DNA of 64,000 bases from the NCBI GenBank assembly GCA_900539525.1, contig UQCM01000009.1, forward strand, positions 1 to 64,000. Direction: 5' to 3'. Position 1 is the first letter of the stretch; every line of letters starts with the position of its first letter. Below the pieces are notes generated by a model, which saw nothing but the letters and a program-made list of their open reading frames with translations, ran no database searches and was not told where the DNA came from. Shown piece after piece: positions 1 through 7,527 of the stretch. This DNA is from an uncultured Blautia sp. GTDB taxonomy: Bacteria; Bacillota; Clostridia; Lachnospirales; Lachnospiraceae. The translations under genes were made by a program, and so were the position numbers.

Positions 1-52
1 GCTAATGTGTTAAGTTTTCAAGGTGCAAATTAAAAAAGGTTACTATAAATTA

Positions 53-66
53 CCCGATTTGTCGGG
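53..66 (-). terminator. Weak hairpin after the first minus-strand gene
   Basis: CCCGA and TCGGG flank a four-base loop just beyond the stop codon of the minus-strand gene at 77-460. On the minus strand it is followed by an A/T-rich stretch but not by a clean T run, so terminator function is only a possibility. Confidence 0.3.
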
Positions 67-76
67 CAACTCATTA

Positions 77-460
77 TTATGACTTCCGGGACATCCGCTC
101 AAAAAAGAGCCCTGCCAGAAACCACAGAGGATAATAGTCCAGCCGGATCAGCCCCTTGTAATGAAACCGGCTGTCTGAGTAGTCCCAGGGACAGATGCCG
201 CGTTTTTTCAGAAAGCTTCCGGTAAGAAACTCCACACAAAAGATAGCGATCGCATAAATGGTACCGCGTATCCATATATTTTTATTTTTCAGTAAGCGGC
301 CAAGCGGAGAAATCACCGACGCCATGCCGTAGATGGGAAACATCCACAGGGAGGAGCGGCCGAAAAGCTTCATCTCCCGCCTGCGGAAAGCGAGAAACCC
401 GGTCCAGAGAAGCTCCATGCACCAGCCGTAGATACCGCATTTGATAAAATTATTCTTCAT
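77..460 (-). CDS. Small CmpB-type (PF06541) membrane protein
   Basis: A 127-residue integral membrane protein of unknown function. Its C-terminal half carries the motif WDYSDSRFHYKG followed by a hydrophobic stretch beginning about 13 residues later. The same WDYS-x-x-R/P-F/W-x-x-x-G pattern occurs in the two larger proteins at 11210-12508 and 24229-25152. I therefore place it in the family annotated as putative ABC transporter permease (CmpB type, PF06541). It lacks the N-terminal NRGF-TGP block of the larger relatives and starts directly in a hydrophobic segment, so it is a short or diverged version. No ABC ATPase partner lies beside it. It is divergent from folC. The family name should not be read as proof of transport activity. 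Confidence 0.65.
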   Translation of the reverse strand: MKNNFIKCGIYGWCMELLWTGFLAFRRREMKLFGRSSLWMFPIYGMASVISPLGRLLKNKNIWIRGTIYAIAIFCVEFLTGSFLKKRGICPWDYSDSRFHYKGLIRLDYYPLWFLAGLFFERMSRKS

Positions 461-565
461 GTCAGAAGTATGTGCGCTTTACATCATAATTATACATGAT
501 ACAGCAGAGTCCCTCTTGCCAGCGTCCGGAGTAAGCGATAACCGCAAAAATCGTACGCCTGTCAC

Positions 566-594
566 TTGAAAAAAGCAGTATTGTATACTATAAT
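566..594 (+). promoter_or_regulatory. Sigma-A type promoter of the folate operon
   Basis: TTGAAA at 566-571 and a perfect TATAAT at 589-594 are separated by 17 bases. The element lies about 75 bases upstream of the folC start, which fits a primary promoter for the folC-folE-HD-folP-folBK-pheA run. Confidence 0.8.
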
Positions 595-621
595 TAATAC
601 CTATATTGATGAGATAAAGCA

Positions 622-647
622 GGGCGTCTGCACACCTGCATACGCCC
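622..647 (+). promoter_or_regulatory. Leader hairpin before folC
   Basis: GGGCGT (622-627) pairs with ACGCCC (642-647), and an inner TGCA/TGCA pair extends the stem. It sits between the promoter and the GGAGG ribosome-binding site of folC. It does not resemble the tetrahydrofolate riboswitch, so any regulatory role is a guess. Confidence 0.4.
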
Positions 648-667
648 GTGCTTTGGAGGCATAGATT

Positions 668-1966
668 ATGGACTATAGAGAAGCAAGAGCATACCTGGAG
701 GATTCGGCAAAGTACGGAAGTGTATTTGGGCTTGAAAGTATGCGTCAGCTGCTGAGCCGTCTGGGTGATCCCCAGGATGAGCTGAGATTTATCCACATTT
801 CAGGAACGAACGGGAAGGGTTCGGTACTGGCATATCTTTCTACCGTACTGAAGGAAGCGGGATACCGGACAGGGCGCTATATTTCTCCCACATTGTTTCA
901 TTACCGTGAGCGGATACAGGTGGATGAACAGTACATAGACCAGGAGTCGCTGGCGAGGCTGACCGGACAGACTGCAGAGGCGGCCGGACAGATGGTACGG
1001 GAGGGAAGACCCCACCCTACGGCCTTTGAACTGGAGACGGCGATCGCTTTTCTCTATTTTAAAGAGAAAGCGTGTGACATCGTCGTGCTGGAGACAGGAC
1101 TCGGCGGACTACTGGATGCGACGAATGTGGTGAATACGACGGTCATGGAGGTGCTCACCTCCATCAGTATGGATCATATGGGTGTTCTTGGAAACAGTCT
1201 GGCAGAGATCGCAGAGAATAAGGCCGGAATCATTAAACCGGAAACAGCCGTGGTATCCCTGAAGCAAAAGCCGGAGGCGATGGCAGCCATTGAGCGTGTA
1301 TGCAGGGAACAGAACAGCCGCCTGTATGTGGCAGATACAGAAAAAGCTTCCAGTGTCCGGTATGGATATGATGAGCAGCATTTCAGCTATGGAGGCTATG
1401 AGGATCTGAAGATCTCTCTGGCAGGAGCTTATCAGATCACCAATGCTGTGATCGCCGTGGAAGCAGTAAAGGTCTTAAACAGGCTGGGCTTCCGGATCTC
1501 AGAGGAGCAGCTTCGCAGAGGACTGGCGGAAACGATATGGAAAGGACGCTTCACAGTGATCGCCAGAGATCCCGTTTTCATCATTGACGGTGCCCACAAC
1601 AGGGATGCGGCACAGACATTGAAAAAATCTTTGGAATTGTATTTTACAAATAGAAGAATCTTTTATATAATGGGTATATTCAAGGATAAAGAATACGAGG
1701 AAATCGTGAAGACCACAGTGCCCTTGTCAACCCATGTGATCACGATAGAGACGCCGGGAAACGACAGGGCATTGGCGGCGGGGGAGCTTTTGCAGACAGT
1801 GAGAAAATACCAGCCCTCGTCAGAAATGGCCGGAAGTATTATGGAGGCAGTACAAAAAAGCCTGAAAATGGCAGATAAAGAAGATGTAATCATTGCGTTT
1901 GGTTCGCTTTCCTTTCTGGGGGAAATCACAAGGGCAGTGGATACTGTAAGGAGCGCAGAATTATGA
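668..1966 (+). CDS. folC: Folylpolyglutamate synthase / dihydrofolate synthase
   Basis: FolC adds glutamate to dihydropteroate and to folates in the cytoplasm, using ATP. The 432-residue length is typical. The P-loop GTNGKGS lies near residue 46, the ligase motif ETGLGGLLDATN near residue 152, and the C-terminal Mur-ligase type motif DGAHNRDA near residue 307. The start is fixed by a GGAGG eight bases upstream of the ATG. The stop overlaps the folE start (ATGA), so the two are translationally coupled. It is the first gene of the folate operon and is preceded by a strong promoter at 566-594. Whether it also has dihydrofolate synthase activity is assumed from the single copy in a complete folate operon. 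Confidence 0.95.
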   Translation: MDYREARAYLEDSAKYGSVFGLESMRQLLSRLGDPQDELRFIHISGTNGKGSVLAYLSTVLKEAGYRTGRYISPTLFHYRERIQVDEQYIDQESLARLTGQTAEAAGQMVREGRPHPTAFELETAIAFLYFKEKACDIVVLETGLGGLLDATNVVNTTVMEVLTSISMDHMGVLGNSLAEIAENKAGIIKPETAVVSLKQKPEAMAAIERVCREQNSRLYVADTEKASSVRYGYDEQHFSYGGYEDLKISLAGAYQITNAVIAVEAVKVLNRLGFRISEEQLRRGLAETIWKGRFTVIARDPVFIIDGAHNRDAAQTLKKSLELYFTNRRIFYIMGIFKDKEYEEIVKTTVPLSTHVITIETPGNDRALAAGELLQTVRKYQPSSEMAGSIMEAVQKSLKMADKEDVIIAFGSLSFLGEITRAVDTVRSAEL

Positions 1967-2517
1967 TCGATCAGGAAAAAGTAAAAGAAGGAGTGCGGCT
2001 GATTCTGGAAGGAATCGGTGAGGATGTGAACAGGGAAGGACTGGTGGAGACGCCGGACCGGATCGCCAGAATGTACACAGAGCTGATGAGAGGAATGGAC
2101 GAGGATGCGGGCACACATCTGAGCAAGCGTTTTCGCGTGGATAAGAATGAGATTGTCCTGGAAAAGGACATTGTCTTTTATTCAATGTGTGAGCATCATA
2201 TGCTCCCGTTTTACGGGAAGGCGCATGTTGCATACATACCAAACGGCACCGTGGCAGGCTTGAGTAAGATCGCACGTACGGTTGAGGTGTTTGCCAGAAG
2301 GCTGCAGCTTCAGGAGCAGCTCACTTCTCAGGTGGCTGACGCATTTATGGAGCATCTGAATCCGCAGGGTGTGATGGTCATGGTTGAGGCGGAGCATATG
2401 TGCATGACGATGCGCGGGATCAAGAAACCGGGTTCCAGGACCGTTACCATGGCGGCTCGGGGCGTGTTTGAGGGGAATGAAACACTGCAGAATACATTTT
2501 ATCAGATGGTAAGGTAA
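1963..2517 (+). CDS. folE: GTP cyclohydrolase I
   Basis: FolE opens the GTP ring to give 7,8-dihydroneopterin triphosphate, the first committed folate step. The 184-residue protein matches the type I enzyme in length. The zinc and catalytic motif CEHHMLPFYGKAHVAY lies near residue 75, and the second zinc ligand region MCMTMRGIKKPGS lies near residue 146. The ATG overlaps the folC stop by four bases, so the pair is translationally coupled. Seven bases separate it from the following HD gene. It is the only folate-pathway cyclohydrolase in the window. Confidence 0.96.
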   Translation: MIDQEKVKEGVRLILEGIGEDVNREGLVETPDRIARMYTELMRGMDEDAGTHLSKRFRVDKNEIVLEKDIVFYSMCEHHMLPFYGKAHVAYIPNGTVAGLSKIARTVEVFARRLQLQEQLTSQVADAFMEHLNPQGVMVMVEAEHMCMTMRGIKKPGSRTVTMAARGVFEGNETLQNTFYQMVR

Positions 2518-2524
2518 CAGGAAG

Positions 2525-3007
2525 ATGGAAAGAGCAAACAGGATATTGAAAAACCATACCTATTGTGCCTGTCTCCGGCAGATTGATGAGCTGGAGGCAG
2601 AGCGCATTTTCTGTGGCCATGACATGACACATTTTCTGGATGTGGCACGCCTGGCCTGTCTTTTTAATTTTGAAGAAAACCTCAAGGTTGAGAAAGAGCG
2701 GATCTATGCGGCCGCTCTTCTTCACGATATTGGGAGACATATTCAGTACAGGGAAGGAATACCGCATCAGAAGGCGGGACTTCCGATCGCAGAAGAGATT
2801 CTGAAGGAATGCGGGTTTGACGAGGCGGAAAGAGCAGATATTCTGGAGGCGATCGGCAGGCACCGGGATGTTACGGTGAAGGATGAGCCCACGCTGGCAG
2901 GTCTGATCTATCGTGCAGACAAGGCATCCAGGGCATGCTTCGGATGCCGGGTGGAAAAAGAGTGTAACTGGAGTGACGAGAAGAAAAACCTTTATTTAGA
3001 GTATTAA
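2525..3007 (+). CDS. HD-domain phosphohydrolase in the folate operon
   Basis: A 160-residue metal-dependent phosphohydrolase of the HD superfamily. The expected ligands are visible: an early histidine in GHDMTHFLDVARL (about residues 29-41), the HD pair in ALLHDIGRH (about residue 66), and a later aspartate in YRADKASR. The C-terminus has two cysteines in FGCRVEKECNW that I cannot explain. It lies between folE and folP in one operon. The pathway step missing between FolE and FolB is removal of phosphates from dihydroneopterin triphosphate, so a role there is a reasonable inference but is not shown by the sequence. Other HD functions, such as nucleotide hydrolysis, remain possible. Confidence 0.85.
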   Translation: MERANRILKNHTYCACLRQIDELEAERIFCGHDMTHFLDVARLACLFNFEENLKVEKERIYAAALLHDIGRHIQYREGIPHQKAGLPIAEEILKECGFDEAERADILEAIGRHRDVTVKDEPTLAGLIYRADKASRACFGCRVEKECNWSDEKKNLYLEY

Positions 3008-3064
3008 TGACTCCCCGGCCCGAAAATACGAGAAAGCAGCCGGAACAGAGCGGATTTCGGACGC

Positions 3065-3094
3065 TTCCGGGTTTCGGAGGTTTCCGGGTTTCGG
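3065..3094 (+). repeat. Short direct repeat between the HD gene and folP
   Basis: TTCCGGGTTTCGG occurs at 3065-3077 and again at 3082-3094, in the only sizeable gap (about 120 bases) inside the folate operon. No promoter or terminator is clear in this gap. Confidence 0.7.
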
Positions 3095-3130
3095 GAGTAC
3101 ACAGATACAGGAAACTGGGAGGAATGACAT

Positions 3131-3940
3131 ATGAAGATCGGAAACAGAGAGTTTGACCTGAAAAATAAGACTTATATCATGGGGATCCTGAACGTGACAC
3201 CGGATTCCTTCTCAGACGGCGGCAGATGGAATGATCTGGATGCGGCCAGGCGGCATGTGGAGGAGATGATTGCAGAGGGCGCGGATATCATCGATATCGG
3301 CGGCGAGTCCACCAGACCGGGCTACACGATGCTTTCTGATGAGGAGGAGATCGCCCGTGTGATCCCCTATATTGAAATGGTAAAGAAGCATTTCGATATT
3401 CCTGTCTCCATCGATACCTATAAGGGCGGTGTGGCAAAGGAGGCTCTGGCAGCAGGAGCGGATCTGGTCAATGATATCTGGGGGCTGAAATGGGATGACT
3501 GTCTGGCTCATGTGATCGCAGAAAGCGGGATGCCCTGCTGTCTGATGCACAACCGCAGGCAGCCGGACTATCAGGATTTTATTCCGGATATGCTGGATGA
3601 TCTGCGCGAGACCCTGAGTATTGCAAAGGAGGCGGGAATCGCAGAGGATAAGATCATTCTGGATCCGGGTGTAGGCTTTGGAAAGACGTATGAGAACAAT
3701 CTGGAGGCGATCAACCGGCTGGAGGAAATGCAGAAACTGGGGTATCCGATCCTGCTGGGAACCTCCAGAAAATCTGTTATCGGCCTGACACTTGACCTGC
3801 CATCCTCCGAAAGAGTGGAGGGAACGCTTGTGACAACGGTGTTTGGTGTGATGAAGGGAGCATCTTTTGTGCGTGTTCATGACGTGAAGGAGAATTACCG
3901 GGCAGTGAAGATGACAGAAGCGATTCTTGGAAGAAAGTAA
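3131..3940 (+). CDS. folP: Dihydropteroate synthase
   Basis: FolP condenses p-aminobenzoate with hydroxymethyl-dihydropterin diphosphate; it is the sulfonamide target. The 269-residue TIM barrel starts with the signature MGILNVTPDSFSDGG (about residue 17), has GGESTRPG (about residue 57), DPGVGFGKT (about residue 177) and the strand-7 motif GTSRKS (about residue 213). A GGAGG ribosome-binding site precedes the ATG. It is followed by folBK after 12 bases. The start is supported by the conserved block lying about 16 residues in, as usual for the family. Confidence 0.97.
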   Translation: MKIGNREFDLKNKTYIMGILNVTPDSFSDGGRWNDLDAARRHVEEMIAEGADIIDIGGESTRPGYTMLSDEEEIARVIPYIEMVKKHFDIPVSIDTYKGGVAKEALAAGADLVNDIWGLKWDDCLAHVIAESGMPCCLMHNRRQPDYQDFIPDMLDDLRETLSIAKEAGIAEDKIILDPGVGFGKTYENNLEAINRLEEMQKLGYPILLGTSRKSVIGLTLDLPSSERVEGTLVTTVFGVMKGASFVRVHDVKENYRAVKMTEAILGRK

Positions 3941-3952
3941 GAGGACAGAATA

Positions 3953-4768
3953 TTGGATAAGATTAAAATAAAGGATCTGGAGCTGTACTGCCGTCACGGA
4001 GTCTTTCCGGAGGAAAATGTTCTGGGACAGAAATTTCTTTTTTCTGCAGTGATGTATGTCAGCACCAGGGAGGCAGGACGAGCGGATGAACTGGAAAAGT
4101 CCATACATTACGGCGAGGTGTGCCATTTTATAAAGAACTATATGGAAACACACACGTATAAGCTGCTGGAAACGGTAGTGGAGAAGCTGGCAGAAGAGAT
4201 TCTGTTAAAATGGAATCAGATCGAGAAGCTTACCATGGAGGTGAAAAAGCCCTGGGCACCGGTGGGACTTCCTCTGGATACTGTGGCAGTTGAGATTACC
4301 AGAGGATGGCATACGGCTTATATTGCCCTGGGATCCAATATGGGAGATAAGGCAGCCTATCTGCAGCAGGCCGTTGATATGCTTAAAGAGAGACAGGACT
4401 GCAAAATTGTAAAGATATCAGATTTTATCACAACAGAGCCATATGGTGTGACGGAGCAGGATGTGTTCTTAAACGGGGCGCTGATGATGCGTACCTTACT
4501 GACACCGGAGGAGCTGCTTGATTGTCTTCATGAAATAGAAGCAGCTGCGGGAAGAGTCCGCACCCTGCGCTGGGGGCCCCGGACGCTGGATCTGGACATC
4601 CTTCTTTATGATGACCTGATCCTGGATACGGAGGACCTTCACATCCCTCACATTGATATGCAGAACAGGGACTTCGTACTGAAACCGCTGGCACAGATTG
4701 CACCATATAAGCGTCATCCTGTTTTAAACAGAACGATCGGACAGCTGGAGGAGGAATTGGATGGTTGA
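3953..4768 (+). CDS. folBK: Fused dihydroneopterin aldolase / HPPK
   Basis: This 271-residue protein combines two consecutive folate enzymes. Residues 1 to about 118 are FolB (7,8-dihydroneopterin aldolase), with GVFPEENVLGQKF near the start. Residues from about 122 on are FolK (6-hydroxymethyl-7,8-dihydropterin pyrophosphokinase), with ALGSNMGDK, GRVRTLRWGPRTLDLDILLYDD and the conserved C-terminal block. FolB-FolK fusions are known in Firmicutes. The start codon is TTG at 3953, preceded by an AGAGGA sequence. The 3' end overlaps pheA by eight bases, so pheA is translated from the same message. Confidence 0.94.
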   Translation: MDKIKIKDLELYCRHGVFPEENVLGQKFLFSAVMYVSTREAGRADELEKSIHYGEVCHFIKNYMETHTYKLLETVVEKLAEEILLKWNQIEKLTMEVKKPWAPVGLPLDTVAVEITRGWHTAYIALGSNMGDKAAYLQQAVDMLKERQDCKIVKISDFITTEPYGVTEQDVFLNGALMMRTLLTPEELLDCLHEIEAAAGRVRTLRWGPRTLDLDILLYDDLILDTEDLHIPHIDMQNRDFVLKPLAQIAPYKRHPVLNRTIGQLEEELDG

Positions 4769-5891
4769 TTTAAAGGAATTACGAGATGAGATCGATGTGA
4801 TCGACAGGCAGATGGTAGACCTGTTCGAGCAACGGATGGAGCTCTGCCAGCAGGTGGCAGAGTATAAGATCAATACCGGAAAAAAGGTCTTTGACCGGTC
4901 AAGAGAAACGGCCAAGCTGGATACGCTCAAGGGGCTGACCCACAACGAATTTAACAGGCATGGCGTGGAGGAGCTGTTTCAGCAGATCATGGCAATGAGC
5001 CGGAAGCTCCAGTATCAGCTTCTTGCACAGAATGGTGTCGTGGGCAGACTGCCGTTTATTGCGGTGGATGAAATCGAGCGGTCGAAGGTGCGTGTGGTTT
5101 TTCAGGGGGTTGAGGGTGCCTACAGCCAGGCGGCCATGAAACAGTTCTTTACCGGTGAGATCACTTCTTTCCATGTGGAACAGTGGAGAGATGCCATGGA
5201 GGCCATCGCAGAGGGCTCCGCTGATTTTGCGGTGCTTCCTATTGAGAATTCTACTGCCGGAAGTGTGAATGATATGTATGATCTTCTGGTGGAGTTTGAA
5301 AACTATATTGTAGGTGAGCAGATCATCCGGTGCGAACACCGGCTGTTGGGCCTGCCGGGTACAGAGCTCTCCGATATCCGCAGAGTATATTCCCATCCGC
5401 AGGGTCTGTCCCAGTGTAAGCCATTTCTGGAGGAGCACAGGGACTGGAAACAGATACCGATGGAAAATACCGCCGTGGCAGCCAAGCGTGTGGCTGAGGA
5501 CGGGGATAAGAGCCAGGCGGCCATCGCCAGCGCGTTTGCAGGTGAACGGTTCGGGCTTCAGGTGCTGGCAGACAGGATCTACGTAAACGAGGCAAATTCT
5601 ACGCGCTTTATCATTGTCACGAATCAGAGAGTGTTCCGGAAAGATGCCGATAAGATCAGTATCTGCTTTGAACTGCCGCATACCAGCGGAAGCCTGTATA
5701 ATATGCTTTCGCATTTCATATACAATAATATTAACATGACGAAGATCGAGTCCCGGCCGATCACCGGGCGGAACTGGGAATATCGTTTCTTCATTGATTT
5801 TGAAGGAAATCTGAATGACAGCTCTGTAAAAAATGCCCTGCGCGGTATCCGTGAGGAAGCCAGAAACATGAAAATTCTTGGAAATTATTAA
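4761..5891 (+). CDS. pheA: Chorismate mutase / prephenate dehydratase (P-protein)
   Basis: The enzyme makes phenylpyruvate from chorismate in phenylalanine synthesis. Residues 1 to about 85 are an AroQ-type chorismate mutase helix bundle (LRDEIDVIDRQMVDLFEQR). Residues about 112 to 290 are prephenate dehydratase, with QGVEGAYSQAA, PIENSTAGSV and the catalytic-site motif NSTRFIIV. The C-terminal part is an ACT domain containing the phenylalanine-binding motif ESRPI, so feedback inhibition by phenylalanine is expected. It overlaps folBK by eight bases. Sharing an operon with folate genes links two chorismate-using branches, because p-aminobenzoate also comes from chorismate. Confidence 0.95.
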   Translation: MVDLKELRDEIDVIDRQMVDLFEQRMELCQQVAEYKINTGKKVFDRSRETAKLDTLKGLTHNEFNRHGVEELFQQIMAMSRKLQYQLLAQNGVVGRLPFIAVDEIERSKVRVVFQGVEGAYSQAAMKQFFTGEITSFHVEQWRDAMEAIAEGSADFAVLPIENSTAGSVNDMYDLLVEFENYIVGEQIIRCEHRLLGLPGTELSDIRRVYSHPQGLSQCKPFLEEHRDWKQIPMENTAVAAKRVAEDGDKSQAAIASAFAGERFGLQVLADRIYVNEANSTRFIIVTNQRVFRKDADKISICFELPHTSGSLYNMLSHFIYNNINMTKIESRPITGRNWEYRFFIDFEGNLNDSSVKNALRGIREEARNMKILGNY

Positions 5892-5898
5892 TGTGCAG

Positions 5899-6050
5899 GT
5901 AACTACTCAGAGTCATGCAGTTTTATAAATATTTGCCGTGGGGAGCCCTCTCACCGGAGGCAAATTTTATAAATCTATAGGGCGAGAGCCCTACATGAGC
6001 AAAAGGAAATCCTCGTAGAGGCGATTTTGCGAATGGACTCTGAATAGTTT
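5899..6050 (+). repeat. Repeat family B, near full-length copy B1
   Basis: The element runs from GTAACTACTCAGAGTC (5899) to GACTCTGAATAGTTT (ending 6050), which form terminal inverted repeats with a few mismatches. Inside, TTTATAAA-TATTTGCC pairs with GGCAAAT-TTTATAAA, and short stems AGGGC/GCCCT and CCTC/GAGG follow. Other copies or pieces are at 14839, 17628, 45414 and 46557. No coding sequence is seen. The rest of the gap up to 6169 holds an imperfect hairpin (about 6110-6147) and the ribosome-binding site of the next gene. Confidence 0.85.
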
Positions 6051-6169
6051 CATGCGCGAAGAGCAGCGGGCAGAAAGAGAGGATTTTGTCGTCAAAAGTT
6101 ACATAAGTTTCCGCCGTCAGACCGGAGTCTGTCTGAACGGTGGAAGGAATGCGTTTTGAGGAGTAGATT

Positions 6170-7501
6170 ATGAGAAAAGTGACGAAGAAAGAACAGCTGA
6201 TCGTATACCGGGATTTCGGCGAAGACAGGCTGCTGGAAAAAATGGAACAGGTTATGCTGTACTATGATATGGCCGGTGAGGAGCTTCCGGATGATCTCTG
6301 GTGGGAATCGGGAAGCGCGAAAGGAGACTACTGTGAATGTATCCATGAGCTGATCGACCTGACCGGGAACTACGGCTTTCGCGGGAATCTCTGGCATGCT
6401 TACCTGACGCATCATCTGGTGAACAATGAGAATGCATTCAGTAAGGCGTGTGAGATCAGAGGTGCCGTAGAGGGCAGTATTAATGAACTGGTAAAGCATG
6501 ATTTCACGCTTTTTAAGGAATTATATGACTATGATTTCTCAGTAATGGAGAATGCGCTGGGAATCCATTTTTATGGTCTGATTTCTGACTATCAGAATGT
6601 AAATGAAGACAGTAAGATCTTTAACCGCCGCATTCGTGACCGTATCTGCAATCTGAGTGAAAAGCTCGGGAAGGCAAAGGATATTCAGGAATTCATGGAG
6701 GATATGACCTCCTTTTACAAGGATTTCGGTGTGGGCAAGCTGGGACTTCATAAAGCCTTCCGCATCGCCCATACGGATGAGGGGGCACAGATCGTTCCGA
6801 TCACCAATATCACCCATGTACATCTGGATGACCTGGTGGGATATGAGATTGCAAAGAAGAAACTGATCGACAATACAGAGGCATTTGTTCATGGAAGGAA
6901 GGCAAACAACTGTCTGCTGTTCGGAGATGCAGGGACGGGAAAGTCCTCCAGCATCAAAGGGATCCTGAATAAGTATTACGATCAGGGACTCAGGATCATT
7001 GAAGTGTATAAGCACCAGTTCAAGGATCTGAATGATGTGATCGCGCAGATCAAGAACAGGAACTACCGGTTCATTATTTACATGGATGACTTATCTTTTG
7101 AAGAATTTGAGATAGAATATAAATATCTGAAAGCAATCATTGAGGGCGGGCTGGAGAAGAAGCCGGAGAATGTCCTGATCTATGCCACATCCAACCGGAG
7201 ACATCTGATCAAGGAGGAATTTGCCGATAAGGAAGGACGAAGAGATTCCCTTCATTCCTCCGATACCGTACAGGAAAAGCTTTCCCTGGTATCCAGATTC
7301 GGAGTACAGATCTTCTTCTGTGCGCCGAATAAAAAGGAGTATCAGAATATTGTCAGAGTGCTTGCCCAAAAGTATGGAGTTACCATGCCGGAGGAGGAGC
7401 TTTTACTGGAGGCAAACAAATGGGAGTTAAGCCACGGAGGGCTCTCCGGACGCTCAGCACAGCAGTTTATTGATTATTTACTGGGGCAGCAGAAGGAATA
7501 G
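6170..7501 (+). CDS. DUF815-family AAA-type ATPase
   Basis: A 443-residue ATP-binding protein. A poorly conserved N-terminal half of about 220 residues precedes a compact ATPase core. Walker A is GDAGTGKSS near residue 251, Walker B is YMDDLSFEEFE near residue 305, and a sensor-like YATSNRRHLI follows near residue 338. This arrangement is that of the DUF815 family, whose function is not established. A TGAGGAGTAG ribosome-binding region precedes the ATG. It is 26 bases upstream of an exopolyphosphatase gene and on the same strand, so it probably belongs to the polyphosphate operon, although its role there is unknown. Confidence 0.88.
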   Translation: MRKVTKKEQLIVYRDFGEDRLLEKMEQVMLYYDMAGEELPDDLWWESGSAKGDYCECIHELIDLTGNYGFRGNLWHAYLTHHLVNNENAFSKACEIRGAVEGSINELVKHDFTLFKELYDYDFSVMENALGIHFYGLISDYQNVNEDSKIFNRRIRDRICNLSEKLGKAKDIQEFMEDMTSFYKDFGVGKLGLHKAFRIAHTDEGAQIVPITNITHVHLDDLVGYEIAKKKLIDNTEAFVHGRKANNCLLFGDAGTGKSSSIKGILNKYYDQGLRIIEVYKHQFKDLNDVIAQIKNRNYRFIIYMDDLSFEEFEIEYKYLKAIIEGGLEKKPENVLIYATSNRRHLIKEEFADKEGRRDSLHSSDTVQEKLSLVSRFGVQIFFCAPNKKEYQNIVRVLAQKYGVTMPEEELLLEANKWELSHGGLSGRSAQQFIDYLLGQQKE

Positions 7502-7527
7502 CTGCTTCGATACAGAGGAGGGGTTTC

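Noticed and set aside
595..667. Tetrahydrofolate riboswitch before folC
   Set aside because: The leader is too short and its single hairpin lacks the riboswitch core that I recall.
3212..4153. 313-residue frame antisense to folP and folBK
   Set aside because: It is a shadow of two clear folate genes, is rich in Cys and His without any domain, and has no ribosome-binding site.
4899..5714. 271-residue frame antisense to pheA
   Set aside because: Shadow of a well-supported gene; composition is unlike a real protein.
5892..6169. CRISPR or tandem-repeat array
   Set aside because: The repeats here and elsewhere are single dispersed units without regular spacers.
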